42,537 bases of DNA from an uncultured Desulfobulbaceae bacterium (GCA_945787445.1 CALZHT010000020.1:1-42537); one strand, 5' to 3'; shown: positions 1 to 9,048, numbered from the stretch's first letter. Numbers and translations are program-made. Notes: generated by a model from the letters alone, not told the origin.

Positions 1-50
1 GTCTCCGAAGCCGCTTAAAACTTCGAAACCATAATTTTGCATGCCACCCA

Positions 51-76
51 GAAAGTCGGGAATTCGGTTCATGGGC
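51..76. repeat. Dispersed short repeat, copy 1
   Basis: This 26-base stretch matches 19430-19455 at 21 of 26 positions, with the shared core AAAGTCGGGAA followed two bases later by CGGTT. It lies inside a small hairpin (CCAGAAAG at 48-55 against CTTTCTGG at 76-83). It looks like a degenerate intergenic repeat. No function can be assigned. Confidence 0.35.
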
Positions 77-226
77 TTTCTGGTTTGAAGTGGGTATAGG
101 GCAGGCTGTATCGTATACACATCCATTGCCAGTGTACCTGTAAAGCTAATAATAACTTTTGATATTTATTACAATGGTGGATTGAGAGGCCTGGAATAAT
201 CAAGTCAAATTTTTTTAGCCTGGATT

Positions 227-406
227 ATGAACGGTTTTTCCAAAGGGCTCACTAACCTTGCACACGCGCAGAATTTTGTTGACTTTGTTGAATACGGCTT
301 GTTATTGCAGGATTATGGAACCGTGCCCCTGATAACAAAATTTGCATTGATGATAGCCGATCTGACGGCCAGAGGGAAGTCAAAGAACGATTGGCAAGTA
401 GAATAG
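227..406 (+). CDS. Possible 59-residue small protein or gene remnant
   Basis: An ATG at 227 opens a 59-codon frame ending in TAG at 404-406. The middle of the product is hydrophobic and reads plausibly as protein (NFVDFVEYGLLLQDYG, then VPLITKFALMIADLTARG). I do not recognise a family. There is no convincing Shine-Dalgarno site before the ATG, and no neighbouring gene on this strand until 631. It could be a degraded end of a longer gene or chance. The rest of 1-630 holds the repeat at 51-76 and the promoter of the next gene. Confidence 0.2.
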   Translation: MNGFSKGLTNLAHAQNFVDFVEYGLLLQDYGTVPLITKFALMIADLTARGKSKNDWQVE

Positions 407-579
407 AGCGTTTGACAAGGTTTGGCGATTACAATCAAGGAAAGTCATTGTAAACAGAATAGGATCGCGAATACCTGCTTATGAAGAAATTATATGGTTC
501 TATGCAAAATGGTGCTGTTTCCAAATCTCAACAAGCAAAAGAAACGCAGGGGAGAAGCTCTCTTCCAATTCTGTAACTG

Positions 580-606
580 TTGAATACACAATTTGATTGT
601 TATAAT
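580..606 (+). promoter_or_regulatory. Putative sigma70 promoter of the OmpA-domain lipoprotein gene
   Basis: A perfect -10 box TATAAT lies at 601-606. The best -35 candidate, TTGAAT at 580-585, is only 15 bases upstream, so the -35 is weak. A Shine-Dalgarno AAGGAG at 618-623 stands seven bases before the ATG at 631, which places the likely transcript start just before the ribosome site. Confidence 0.5.
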
Positions 607-630
607 TAAGATTATTTAAGGAGAAACGTA

Positions 631-2232
631 ATGAGAAGGAAACTCTTTACCAATGGTGCTTTTTTAGTTGTTCTTATTCTTGTCTTATGGGGTTGTGCCG
701 GGCCAAAAGTGCAGGTAGAACCCATTGCCGTCACGGAAAATCCCGGAGAACAGGTCAGCATGTTGGATACCGAAATAATCGCTGCAAGGAAAGATCAGAT
801 TAACGTCCTTGCCCCTTCATCATTTGCCACAGCAGAGGAAAATCTTAATGGAGCCAAGGATGGCCTAAACCGGGGGGATGAGATTTCGGGTATCCTGGAT
901 AACGTCGCTCAAGGGCGTGCCTATCTGAAACGTGCTTTGGATAATGCCGAGGTCGCGAAAACCGCTCTTGCCAAACTGATAGAAGCACGAGGGGATGCGA
1001 GAACCGCCGGCGCAACTATTTTTGAAAAAGACTATGCTGCGGCGGAAAAAAGGTTCCTTGAACTTACCGGGGCAATAGAAGATGATAATCTCAAATGGGC
1101 TCAGAAAAACCAGGTCAGGCTGGTCGAGACATTCAGAATCCTTGAACTCAGGGCAATCAAAGAGAAGACCCTCGGTGATGTCCGCCAGACAATCAAATGG
1201 GCGGAAGATGAAGGCGCAAAAAAAATTGCCCCGGATATTTTAGCTGAGGTTAAAAAGGAACTTGCTGCCGTTGATACCTTTATAACGGAAAATCCTTATA
1301 AAAAAGAAGAAATGCTCCGGATGGCAGGCAGTGCACTTTTTAATGCCCAGCGACTTGTTGAATTGACTGTTCAGAGCAAAAAACTCCAGACAAAAAAGCC
1401 CTTTGAACTAACACTCTGGGCGGAAGGAATGCTTGCCCCCATTACCAGCAAGCTTGTCGCACCGGACATGAGAAACCAGCCCTTTGAGACCCAGGTGGCC
1501 AACATCATTGGTACGATCGGCACATTGCAGGCCGATCGTCAATTCATGGCTGATAAAGTAAAAAAACAGCAGAACGAAATCGAAGGACTCAAGAATGATT
1601 ACCGGACTGAGACCGTGGATCTGAAAGGCAGATATGAGGATGAGGTGCGGACATTGAACGCCAAGATTGCAGAACTTGAAGGGATAACAAAGGAGGAACA
1701 GGCTGCGAAACAACTGCTTGAGGAAGAAAAACTTGCAGCAGAGGCCCGGCTTGCTGCAGAAAAACAGGCAGCCGAACAACGACTAGCGGCAGAGAGGCGC
1801 TTTAATCAACTCTATAATGAGGTGCAGGCCTTTTTTGGAGAGGATGAAGCCGAGGTCTACAAGCAGGGGAACAAGCTGGTCATTCGTCTAAAAGGTATTC
1901 ATTTTCCGGTGGGTCAGGCAATAATCATGCCTGCGAATTATGGACTGCTCAGCAAGGTTCAGCGCGCGGTCCGGACGTTCGACGAACCCGTGGTGGTAAT
2001 AGAAGGGCATACCGATTCCACCGGCTCGGCGGCAACGAACGAGCACCTGTCAGAGCAGCGTGCCAAAGCGGTGCAGGAATATCTCGTGGCAAACCAGACC
2101 CTGCCGGCCAGCAAGACCACAGCGATAGGCTATGGTTCAATCCGTCCCCTGGCTTCCAATGCTACCCCGGAAGGGCGGGCGGTAAACCGCAGAATCGATA
2201 TTGTTATTACTCCTGAGAGTACCCTTCTGTAA
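631..2232 (+). CDS. Outer-membrane lipoprotein with DUF4398-like N-part, coiled coil and C-terminal OmpA domain
   Basis: The product (533 aa) is probably a cell-envelope lipoprotein tying the outer membrane to peptidoglycan. It starts with a positively charged, hydrophobic signal peptide ending in a lipobox (LVLWGC, lipidated Cys22). Residues about 55-125 look like the DUF4398 helical region. A long charged, Ala/Glu/Lys-rich coiled coil covers roughly 300-400, with repeated AEARLAAEKQAAEQRL-type heptads. The last ~125 residues are an OmpA/MotB-type peptidoglycan-binding domain with the diagnostic EGHTDSTGS and NRRIDIVI motifs. The AAGGAG site seven bases before the ATG supports the start. It is a single-gene unit with its own promoter and terminator. 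The family assignment is firm; the exact physiological role is inferred. Confidence 0.88.
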   Translation: MRRKLFTNGAFLVVLILVLWGCAGPKVQVEPIAVTENPGEQVSMLDTEIIAARKDQINVLAPSSFATAEENLNGAKDGLNRGDEISGILDNVAQGRAYLKRALDNAEVAKTALAKLIEARGDARTAGATIFEKDYAAAEKRFLELTGAIEDDNLKWAQKNQVRLVETFRILELRAIKEKTLGDVRQTIKWAEDEGAKKIAPDILAEVKKELAAVDTFITENPYKKEEMLRMAGSALFNAQRLVELTVQSKKLQTKKPFELTLWAEGMLAPITSKLVAPDMRNQPFETQVANIIGTIGTLQADRQFMADKVKKQQNEIEGLKNDYRTETVDLKGRYEDEVRTLNAKIAELEGITKEEQAAKQLLEEEKLAAEARLAAEKQAAEQRLAAERRFNQLYNEVQAFFGEDEAEVYKQGNKLVIRLKGIHFPVGQAIIMPANYGLLSKVQRAVRTFDEPVVVIEGHTDSTGSAATNEHLSEQRAKAVQEYLVANQTLPASKTTAIGYGSIRPLASNATPEGRAVNRRIDIVITPESTLL

Positions 2233-2281
2233 AAAGAAAAAAAACTGCAAGGGAGACATTTTCCCACTATGGGAGATAAAG

Positions 2282-2312
2282 AAGGCCCTCTGTCCCTGGA
2301 GGGCCTTTTATT
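2282..2312 (+). terminator. Rho-independent terminator after the lipoprotein gene
   Basis: Perfect 9-bp arms AAGGCCCTC (2282-2290) and GAGGGCCTT (2299-2307) enclose an 8-base loop and are followed by a T-rich stretch. It lies 50 bases after the stop at 2232. Confidence 0.85.
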
Positions 2313-2577
2313 ATAACTTCAGCCCAATCGCCATAAGAATTGTCGAACTTTTTCATGCCAAATGTTTATGAATGGAGTGTGTATATAGGGCAAGAACGGG
2401 ATTTTTTCCAGAAATACGGCGGGTCTTGGGCTTTCTCAAAGAGCTTCGGTTGAATGTTATCTTTGCTCACCACTGATTCCGGTGAGGGGAAAGTTGCTGG
2501 CTTTGGTGGGTATCATACGGTCGATCCTTGCTGAATAAGGAGAAAAGCTGGAAAAAGGTGAGCCGGAAAAGTTTCCA

Positions 2578-2693
2578 CCTTGCATCTTAAGGCAATAAAG
2601 CAAGAACGTCCCTTTTTAACTCCCTTGCATCTTAAGGCAATAAAGCAAGAACGTCCCTTTTTAACTCCCGTCCCTTTTTAACTCCTTTTTAAC
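2578..2693. repeat. 45-bp tandem repeat with decaying partial copies
   Basis: Two identical 45-bp units run 2578-2622 and 2623-2667, each beginning CCTTGCATCTTAAGGCAATA. They are followed by shrinking partial copies of the unit's last part (GTCCCTTTTTAACTCC, then TTTTTAACTCC). The array sits in the 527-bp gap between two convergent genes. Apart from the terminator at 2282-2312 I see nothing else in that gap. Confidence 0.85.
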
Positions 2694-2759
2694 TCCTGTC
2701 TTTCCTTTACTTGGAGCTTCATGCTCTAAAGCTTCACTATGGCATCGTGGCCGCATGTG

Positions 2760-3470
2760 TTAATTTTGGGCTTTTTCTGGATCCGTTGCTTCCTGAACTT
2801 TTTCCGGCTCCGCTGCCTCCTGGGCTTCTTCCTTTTTTTGGGTCAATTCACTGATTGTGTTGAATACCGCTTTTAATTCCTGATTTTCTTTTTCTAAGGC
2901 AGAAATGCGCTTCTGCAGGTCCTTACCCAATGTACTCTGCTCCTCACCCTGCGTTGTCTCTTTCCGGGCTTCGGACAGCTCGACCTGCAACTTGTTGAGC
3001 ATGTTCTCTCTATCGGTTATATCCTGTTGCGCTTTTTGCACCTGGCCTATAAGGTCCTGATTCTCATTTTCCAAAATGGTGGTCCGTACCTTTAATTCCT
3101 CGCTCTGGGCCAGGAGTTCTTTTTCGGCTTCCGCCTGTTGTTCTCCTTCTGCGGCCTTGGCCTGCAATTCTGCTAATGCACTTTCCTTTTCCGTTATTTG
3201 CTGCAACGCATGCTGCAGTTGGGCTTCCAAATCCTGTTTCTCCTTTTGCAGCATTACCGCTCCCTCACTTTCTGCTTTAGCTGCTGCCAATGCTGCCGCC
3301 AACTCCTGATTTTTCTTATCAACACCTTCAACTTCTTTGTTGATCTGCTTGAGCAATTGCTTCATATCAGTCTTGCCTGTCTCTTTTTTCCCCCAAATTT
3401 CATACCCTCCTACCAGGCCGACCGCGACACTTAATAGAACTGCTACTATAAACAGTTTGTTAATCTTCAT
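2760..3470 (-). CDS. Membrane-anchored coiled-coil protein, unknown function
   Basis: The product (236 aa from the second ATG) has one N-terminal hydrophobic segment (roughly residues 6-23, ending GLVGGYEIWG) and then about 190 residues of almost pure charged coiled coil rich in Glu, Gln, Lys and Ala. The layout is that of an inner-membrane anchor or uncleaved signal with a long periplasmic rod. A G-rich Shine-Dalgarno lies directly against an ATG at 3476 but six bases before the ATG at 3470, so 3470 is preferred. No enzymatic motif is visible. The Ala/Glu repeats make database matches unreliable; an OmpA/TolA-like spacer role is possible but unproven. The 330 bases upstream (3477-3806) hold no gene I can support. 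Confidence 0.6.
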   Translation of the reverse strand: MKINKLFIVAVLLSVAVGLVGGYEIWGKKETGKTDMKQLLKQINKEVEGVDKKNQELAAALAAAKAESEGAVMLQKEKQDLEAQLQHALQQITEKESALAELQAKAAEGEQQAEAEKELLAQSEELKVRTTILENENQDLIGQVQKAQQDITDRENMLNKLQVELSEARKETTQGEEQSTLGKDLQKRISALEKENQELKAVFNTISELTQKKEEAQEAAEPEKVQEATDPEKAQN

Positions 3471-3806
3471 GCCCATCCCCCTTTTTAAAAAATTGGTTGA
3501 TAATCAATATACTTTGTATCTGGAATTTTGAAAATTAAAGCAATTTCTCTGGGTACACTTATACGCTAGTAGGTATTAAGGTTGCAGGCAACTCTTTAAT
3601 TGATCTTAAGAAAAACAAAAAAAATGGTCTACACCGTTATTATCCGCATGATTTAGCGCTGGATCGAATAGGCTTATTTTGGTTACTGGTGACAGAAAAA
3701 TCCGATCTATATTGTTGCGGTGATTTCGCTATCAAACAAAGCGGATCTAAAGGCATGGGCGGTCGTTGAGCTGCTGGAGACTGTATTCCACAGTACATGG
3801 CCCGAA

Positions 3807-4388
3807 TTATTCATGCCATTGCACAATTTCCTCAGTGGCAACCCTGTCGGTCCTGAACGCGTTAGCCGGGGATTCCATTTCCGGATAGCCGATGGAGATA
3901 CCGAGAACAAGGCGCTTTGTCTCGGGAATGGCAAGAAACTTTTTAACCTCCTGGGCATAATCAGTGGCGAATGCCTGGGGCACTGTTCCGAGGCCTTTGG
4001 CATGGGCGGCGAGCGGGGCGCCATAGAAACCGAAGTTTGCTTTCTTTGCCATTCTGATGACCTTGGCATCGTTCAGATCAATGCCTGTTGCTTCGGCGCG
4101 CATTTTATACAGATGATCAATCCTGGCGGATTGGGCAGCGGGCCACGATTGGGGTTCCGGCAGGTCAGGGTTGGGTGTTTCGCCCTGTTCCAGATATTCG
4201 ACCAGCAATTTGGTGAGCTCCTCTTTTTTCTCGCCTGAGAGGATTATAACTTCCCACGGTTGGGTGTTTTTATAGGACGGACTCCATTTTGCAATATTGA
4301 TTATTTCCATGAGAATTTCTTTTGGTACAGGCTCCGGCCTGAATTTGCGGATGGACATCCTAGTTTTGATGCACTTAATAGTGTCCAT
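3807..4388 (-). CDS. Nitroreductase-family FMN protein, apparently with an internal deletion
   Basis: Nitroreductase-fold proteins bind FMN and use NAD(P)H to reduce nitro groups, quinones or other electrophiles. The N-terminus carries the family motif (SIRKFRPEPV, residues 12-21) and AKWSPSYKNTQPWEV, which contributes to FMN binding. The C-terminal half has AAHAKGLGTVPQAF and the closing LVLGISIGYP. The protein is 193 aa, shorter than the usual ~215-230. Around residues 124-126 the sequence jumps from FYGAP straight into LAAHAKGLG, where relatives have about 30 further residues (a strand and the start of a helix). The reading frame is intact on both sides, so this looks like an in-frame deletion (near base 4013). 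AAGGAG five bases before the ATG supports the start. Whether the protein still folds is unknown. Confidence 0.75.
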   Translation of the reverse strand: MDTIKCIKTRMSIRKFRPEPVPKEILMEIINIAKWSPSYKNTQPWEVIILSGEKKEELTKLLVEYLEQGETPNPDLPEPQSWPAAQSARIDHLYKMRAEATGIDLNDAKVIRMAKKANFGFYGAPLAAHAKGLGTVPQAFATDYAQEVKKFLAIPETKRLVLGISIGYPEMESPANAFRTDRVATEEIVQWHE

Positions 4389-4406
4389 AGTTTCTCCTTA
4401 TCTTTT

Positions 4407-4700
4407 TCACTGTTTTTGATGCAGAATGGTAAGAATCATATTCACTAAATACGGCATACAGCCAACATCGGTAAATAATGGTATCCAGCAAATAGTAAGA
4501 CGTTCAGATAACGATCCGACCGGCATGATTAATATACCAATACAGCCCGAGATACCGCCGATGAAGGGAGCGAGCGAAGGCCCTTTCTTTTTATAGGATT
4601 TATAGAGCAGCTGACCATAGTGGTAAGCGTTCACCATGGCAAAGAAGCCGAATACTACCAGTAAAGTCAGGCTTAATATCCAAAAAGTATTACCTGCCAC
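4407..4700 (-). CDS. Small integral membrane protein, unknown
   Basis: A 97-aa hydrophobic protein with about three predicted membrane segments (residues 6-25, 45-65 and near 68-92) separated by a short basic loop (YKSYKKKGPS). It starts at GTG (4700) with GGAG eleven bases upstream. It ends 18 bases before the nitroreductase start, on the same strand, so the two may be co-transcribed. I recognise no family. The hydrophobic pattern and tight spacing are the support for a real gene. Confidence 0.5.
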   Translation of the reverse strand: MAGNTFWILSLTLLVVFGFFAMVNAYHYGQLLYKSYKKKGPSLAPFIGGISGCIGILIMPVGSLSERLTICWIPLFTDVGCMPYLVNMILTILHQKQ

Positions 4701-4784
4701 AGGTTGGTCTACTCCTTATTATTGTTTGTGCCCAGCAATGGCTTGCTAAGCTATTATTCTTTTTTCGCACAAGATTTACAATAG

Positions 4785-5114
4785 GCAATTCAATACCAGT
4801 TGCATATGCTGAAAATTATTGCCACTGGAAGTCCTAATTTGTTCAAACATGTGTTGGATAACAAAGTCGGGGTATGGGTCAGCCCGGAGAAGACTGACTT
4901 GCTGGAAATGTTGAATGATGGCGTGGTTAAGCTACTGGGCGGCAATGCTTTTTTGGTTGCTCCCATTATTGTGAACAAGCAATCCATCGGCTTGTTTTAC
5001 TCGGACCGGATGCCGAGCGGCCGGGAACTTGACCAGCAAAGTTTTGAAAATTTTGAGTATTTTGCCCAGCAGGCAAGCCTTGGTCTTGATTACATTAACA
5101 GAATGAAGAGATAG
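4785..5114 (+). pseudogene. Remnant of a GAF-like domain protein (C-terminal fragment)
   Basis: The frame encodes about 100 residues resembling the C-terminal GAF-like half of HDOD-domain or two-component signalling proteins: VGVWVSPEK, then AFLVAPIIVNKQSIGLFYSDR, then FAQQASLGLDYI. The usual upstream domain is absent. An in-frame TAG at 4782-4784 closes the frame, and the possible starts (TTG 4800, ATG 4806) have no Shine-Dalgarno site. It lies alone between two minus-strand genes. The most economical reading is a 5'-truncated pseudogene. A short free-standing protein from 4806 remains possible. Confidence 0.5.
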
Positions 5115-5140
5115 TAGGCAAGCCTGCTTAGTATTAGCCG

Positions 5141-7825
5141 TTACGCGGCTACCTCTCCAAGCCGTTTGATGCTTTCGGCTATTTTGGCCAGTTTGGCGGT
5201 CAGCACTTCCTGTTTTTCCTTTTCTTTGGCAACCACATCCTCAGGCGCATTGCTTAAGAACTTTTGATTGTTGAGCTTCCCTTCCACTTTCTTGAGCTGC
5301 TGCTCCACTTTTTCCTGCTCTTTACCAAGCTTTGCGGTTTCTTTTTCAATGTCTACCAGACCTGCCAGGGGCACGAATATTTCAATGTTCTCATAGATAT
5401 ATGAGGCAGCACCTTTAGGCCGCTCACCTTGCCTCGCAATAGCAAGGTCTTCCACCCGGGTGAGGACCTTGATTGTTTCTGAATGGCTTTCAAGGGGGGC
5501 GGTCTTGTCAGGACCATGGCATATAATACTGGCGTTGATTGGGGCAGAGGGATGGATCATCATTTCACTTCTGATGTTGCGGATTCCGGTGATCACCCCC
5601 ATGAGCAGTTCGGTGGTCTTTTCCGCCGCTGCATTGTCCCAGGCGGGATTGGTCCGCGGAAAGTCTTCGGTCATGATACTTTGTCGGGCACCAGGCAGAA
5701 CCTGCCAGATTTCTTCGGTGACAAAGGGCGTAATAGGGTGCAGCAGCTTGAGCACTATTTCAAGCACGCTGTGGAGTACGGCCCGGCCAATGTCGCGGGT
5801 CTCTTTATTATCACCGTAGAGATCCGGTTTGATCCATTCTAGGTACCAGTCACAGAACTCACGCCAGACAAACTGGTAGACTGCCAGGGCTGACTCGTTG
5901 AAACGGTAGTCATCCAGTCCTCGGCGCACCTCTGAAATTGTGCGGTTCGCCCTGCTCAGAATCCATTGGTGGGGCAGGGCGAGATTGTTATACTCCGGCA
6001 TGGTCAGGTTGCCGGGATCGACGTCCTTAAGATGCATGAGGGAGAAGCGGGCTGCATTCCAGATCTTGTTGATAAAGTGGCGATAGCCTTCGATCCGTTC
6101 TTCGGAGAGCCGTACATCACGGCCCTGGGCAGCAAATGCCGTCAGAGTGAAACGTAGGGCATCAGTGCCGTATTTGTCCATGATCAGCAGAGGGTCCATG
6201 ACATTACCCTTGGATTTGCTCATTTTCTGGCCGTGCTTGTCGCGCACCAGGGCATGCAGGTATACATCCCGAAAGGGAATATCTTCCATGAAGTAGAGGC
6301 CCATCATCATCATGCGCGCCACCCAGAAGAATATGATGTCAAAACTGGTGATCAGCACCGAGGTCGGATAAAACATTGCCAATTCTGCGGTTTTATCCGG
6401 CCAGCCAAGAGTGGAAAAGGGCCAGAGTGCTGAGGAAAACCAGGTGTCCAGCACATCGGTTTCCTGCTTGAGAGCAGGTTCCTTGCATTTCGGACATTCA
6501 GTGGGATCCGTTTCTGAAACGATGAGTTCACCGCATGATTCGCAGGTCCAGGCGGGTATCTTGTGGCCCCACCATATCTGCCTGGAGATGCACCAGTCAC
6601 GTATATTGTACATCCAGTCGAAGAAGGTGTTTTCCCAGGACTTGGGATGAAATTGTATCCGGCCGTCTTTGACTGCGCCAATGGCTTTTTCCGCCAGGGG
6701 TTTGATAGATACGAACCATTGTTTGGAAAGAGCGGGCTCCACTACGGTACGGCAACGATAACAATGACCAACGCCATGCTGGTAGTCCTCGATTTTTTCC
6801 AGCAGGGACTGTTCTTCAAGATCTGCCACTATTTTTTTACGGCATGCGAAACGGTCGAGCCCCATATACGGGCCGGCTTCGTGGTTCATAATACCGTTGT
6901 CATCCATGACTTTTAAAGAAGGCAAATTGTGACGACGACTTATTTCAAAGTCGTTCAGGTCATGGGCCGGAGTAACTTTGAGTGCCCCGGTACCGAATTC
7001 CCTTTCAACATGTTCGTCAAAAACAATAGGGATCCTGCGGTTGACAAGCGGTAAAATAACCGCTTTTTCCGGCAAGCGGTTATAACGTTCGTCATCGGGA
7101 TGCACTGCGACCGCCGTGTCGCCCAGCATGGTTTCAGGCCGGGTGGTTGCCACCACCACGTAGCCGTCCCCGGAAGCATATGGATAACGGATATGGTAAA
7201 GTTTGCCGTCAGTGGGTTCGTGTTCCACTTCCAGGTCGGCAAGGGCAGTGTGGCAGCGGGGGCACCAGTTAATGATGTAGTCGTCTTTATAGATTAGCCC
7301 ATCATTATAAAGGCGGACAAAGACTTCGCGGACGGCGCGGGAAAGGCCCTCGTCCATGGTGAACCGCTCCCGGTCCCAATCACAGGAGCACCCCAGCCGC
7401 TTGAGTTGATTAATGATCTGGCCGCCTGATTCCTCTCGCCATTGCCAGACACGATCGATAAATTGATCACGGCCCATATCGTGCCGGTTTTTCCCCTCCT
7501 CAGCAAGCTGGCGTTCCACCACGTTCTGGGTAGCGATACCTGCATGGTCAGTGCCGGGCAGCCAGAGCGTGTTGCACTTGTCCATCCTTTTGTAGCGCAC
7601 AAGAACATCCTGCAGGGTATTGTTCAGGGCATGCCCGACATGGAGAACACCGGTAACATTTGGTGGCGGGATGACAATAGAAAATGAGGGTTTGTCCTCA
7701 TCAAGGGATGCAGCGAACAGTTTGCCCTCGTCCCACCGTGCGTACCATTTCTGTTCAACATCTTGAAACTCGTAGGCTTTTGCCAACTCATTATTATTTC
7801 CAGGAGTTTTATCTTGATCATTCAT
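5141..7825 (-). CDS. valS: Valyl-tRNA synthetase
   Basis: This cytosolic class I aminoacyl-tRNA synthetase charges tRNA-Val. Counting from the GTG at 7837 (898 aa), the HIGH-type signature HVGH is at residues 66-69 after PPPNVTG. The editing-domain motif TTRPETMLGD is near 231-240, a zinc-type Cys pair CESCGE...CPKCKEP is at about 432-454, and KMSKS is at 538-542. The last ~65 residues form the charged C-terminal coiled-coil arm typical of ValRS (LAGLVDIEKETAKLGKEQEK). Full family length. The start is ambiguous between GTG 7837 and ATG 7825 (four codons later); the ATG is preferred, with a weak GGA eight bases upstream. I see no T-box-like leader in the 170 bases upstream. It converges with the GAF remnant. 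Confidence 0.97.
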   Translation of the reverse strand: MNDQDKTPGNNNELAKAYEFQDVEQKWYARWDEGKLFAASLDEDKPSFSIVIPPPNVTGVLHVGHALNNTLQDVLVRYKRMDKCNTLWLPGTDHAGIATQNVVERQLAEEGKNRHDMGRDQFIDRVWQWREESGGQIINQLKRLGCSCDWDRERFTMDEGLSRAVREVFVRLYNDGLIYKDDYIINWCPRCHTALADLEVEHEPTDGKLYHIRYPYASGDGYVVVATTRPETMLGDTAVAVHPDDERYNRLPEKAVILPLVNRRIPIVFDEHVEREFGTGALKVTPAHDLNDFEISRRHNLPSLKVMDDNGIMNHEAGPYMGLDRFACRKKIVADLEEQSLLEKIEDYQHGVGHCYRCRTVVEPALSKQWFVSIKPLAEKAIGAVKDGRIQFHPKSWENTFFDWMYNIRDWCISRQIWWGHKIPAWTCESCGELIVSETDPTECPKCKEPALKQETDVLDTWFSSALWPFSTLGWPDKTAELAMFYPTSVLITSFDIIFFWVARMMMMGLYFMEDIPFRDVYLHALVRDKHGQKMSKSKGNVMDPLLIMDKYGTDALRFTLTAFAAQGRDVRLSEERIEGYRHFINKIWNAARFSLMHLKDVDPGNLTMPEYNNLALPHQWILSRANRTISEVRRGLDDYRFNESALAVYQFVWREFCDWYLEWIKPDLYGDNKETRDIGRAVLHSVLEIVLKLLHPITPFVTEEIWQVLPGARQSIMTEDFPRTNPAWDNAAAEKTTELLMGVITGIRNIRSEMMIHPSAPINASIICHGPDKTAPLESHSETIKVLTRVEDLAIARQGERPKGAASYIYENIEIFVPLAGLVDIEKETAKLGKEQEKVEQQLKKVEGKLNNQKFLSNAPEDVVAKEKEKQEVLTAKLAKIAESIKRLGEVAA

Positions 7826-8004
7826 TGTTTTGTCCACAGAGATCAGTTGGTTAATTTATTCTAGGTGCCCGGCTATATTTATAAATTCATCCCAGAAAGG
7901 CAAAGAAATAATGAGGGGCGAGCACAATAAAAAAGGAGCTGCAGGAGGAAGTTCAGGGATATCCGCCGGAAAATGCGGCGGCTGAAATAGCCTGACCGGT
8001 GGTA

Positions 8005-9048
8005 CTATAACACGCTCCAGGGCTTGGGGAAGAAAATATCCGCATAAAGATCCAAAGCATAGCGGTCGGTCATGCCGGCTATAAAATCGCAAACCTTGCG
8101 GTGGGCAGGAGTGCTGTCATCATAAATAATGGAATTTTCCCAAACGGTTTCATGTTCGAGGAAATAGTAATACAGTTCCCGAAGGATCTTTGCCGATTTG
8201 ATGAAATCATTGTGCACCTTGCTCACTTCATAGACATGATCATAGAGAAAGGCGCGCAGATCTTGGATGGCCCGCATGATATCAGGGCTCATTGTTAGTC
8301 GGGTTCCACCGGTCTCCAGCGTCCGGATGATAAGGTCATTAACCATACTGCCAATACGCTGGGAGTTACTTGCACCAACAATGCGCAGCAGATCATCAGG
8401 CAGATTTTCATCCTTAATCACCCCGGCCCGCATTGCATCATCCAGGTCGTGGTTCACATAGGCAATAATATCTGCGACCCGCACAACCCGACCTTCCATG
8501 GTCTCCGGGAGTTCCGCCAGGTCATCCGGCAGGATCTCATCTCTTCCCTTGGAGTGTTTGATAATACCGTCCCGTACTTCGTGGGTGAGGTTTAGGCCCT
8601 TTCCCTTTTTTTCCAGGAAGTCCACCACCCGTATACTCTGTTCGTAATGCCGGAAACCGCCGGGATAGAGTTCGTTTAGGGTTGCTTCGCCGGCATGACC
8701 GAACGGCGTATGACCAAGGTCGTGGGCAAGGGCAATGGCTTCGGTGAGCGGTTCGTTGAGCCGCAGCGCCACGGCAATAGTCCTGGCAATCTGAGAAACT
8801 TCAAGTGCATGGGTCAGGCGGGTTCGATAATGGTCGCCGGTGGGAGCAAGGAAGACTTGTGTTTTGTGTTTCAGCCGCCGGAAGGTTTTGGAGTGAATGA
8901 TCCTGTCGCGGTCACGCTGGAATGCTGTACGGATAGGGCATTCCTGCTCTTGAAGTGCACGCCCCTTGCTGTTTTTGCTGAGGGTGGCGTAGGGTGATAG
9001 GTTTTGCTCTTCGCGGTCTTCTAATTCCTTCCGTAGATTTATGGCCAT
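8005..9048 (-). CDS. dgt: Deoxyguanosinetriphosphate triphosphohydrolase-like HD-domain protein
   Basis: Members of this family hydrolyse dNTPs to the deoxynucleoside plus tripolyphosphate and influence dNTP pools. From the ATG at 9048 (347 aa) the metal-binding HD signature is visible: RLTHALEVSQ (His80), AHDLGHTPFGHAGE (His109-Asp110), and a later Asp in VRVADIIAYVNHD. The leading RTAFQRDRDRIIHSKTFRRLKHKTQVF is the strongly conserved N-terminal block of dGTPase type 2 proteins. A TTG at 9054 would add two residues; ATG 9048 is preferred, although the ribosome site is weak. The gene lies upstream of valS on the same strand, separated by about 180 bases that contain no recognisable gene. Confidence 0.93.
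   Translation of the reverse strand: MAINLRKELEDREEQNLSPYATLSKNSKGRALQEQECPIRTAFQRDRDRIIHSKTFRRLKHKTQVFLAPTGDHYRTRLTHALEVSQIARTIAVALRLNEPLTEAIALAHDLGHTPFGHAGEATLNELYPGGFRHYEQSIRVVDFLEKKGKGLNLTHEVRDGIIKHSKGRDEILPDDLAELPETMEGRVVRVADIIAYVNHDLDDAMRAGVIKDENLPDDLLRIVGASNSQRIGSMVNDLIIRTLETGGTRLTMSPDIMRAIQDLRAFLYDHVYEVSKVHNDFIKSAKILRELYYYFLEHETVWENSIIYDDSTPAHRKVCDFIAGMTDRYALDLYADIFFPKPWSVL

Noticed and set aside
2578-2693. Possible CRISPR array from repeated units
   Set aside because: The units are directly adjacent with no spacers, only two full copies exist, and no cas gene is nearby. It is a tandem duplication.
7838-8004. T-box or other leader upstream of valS
   Set aside because: I could not find a T-box bulge (TGGNACC-type) or a terminator/antiterminator pair.
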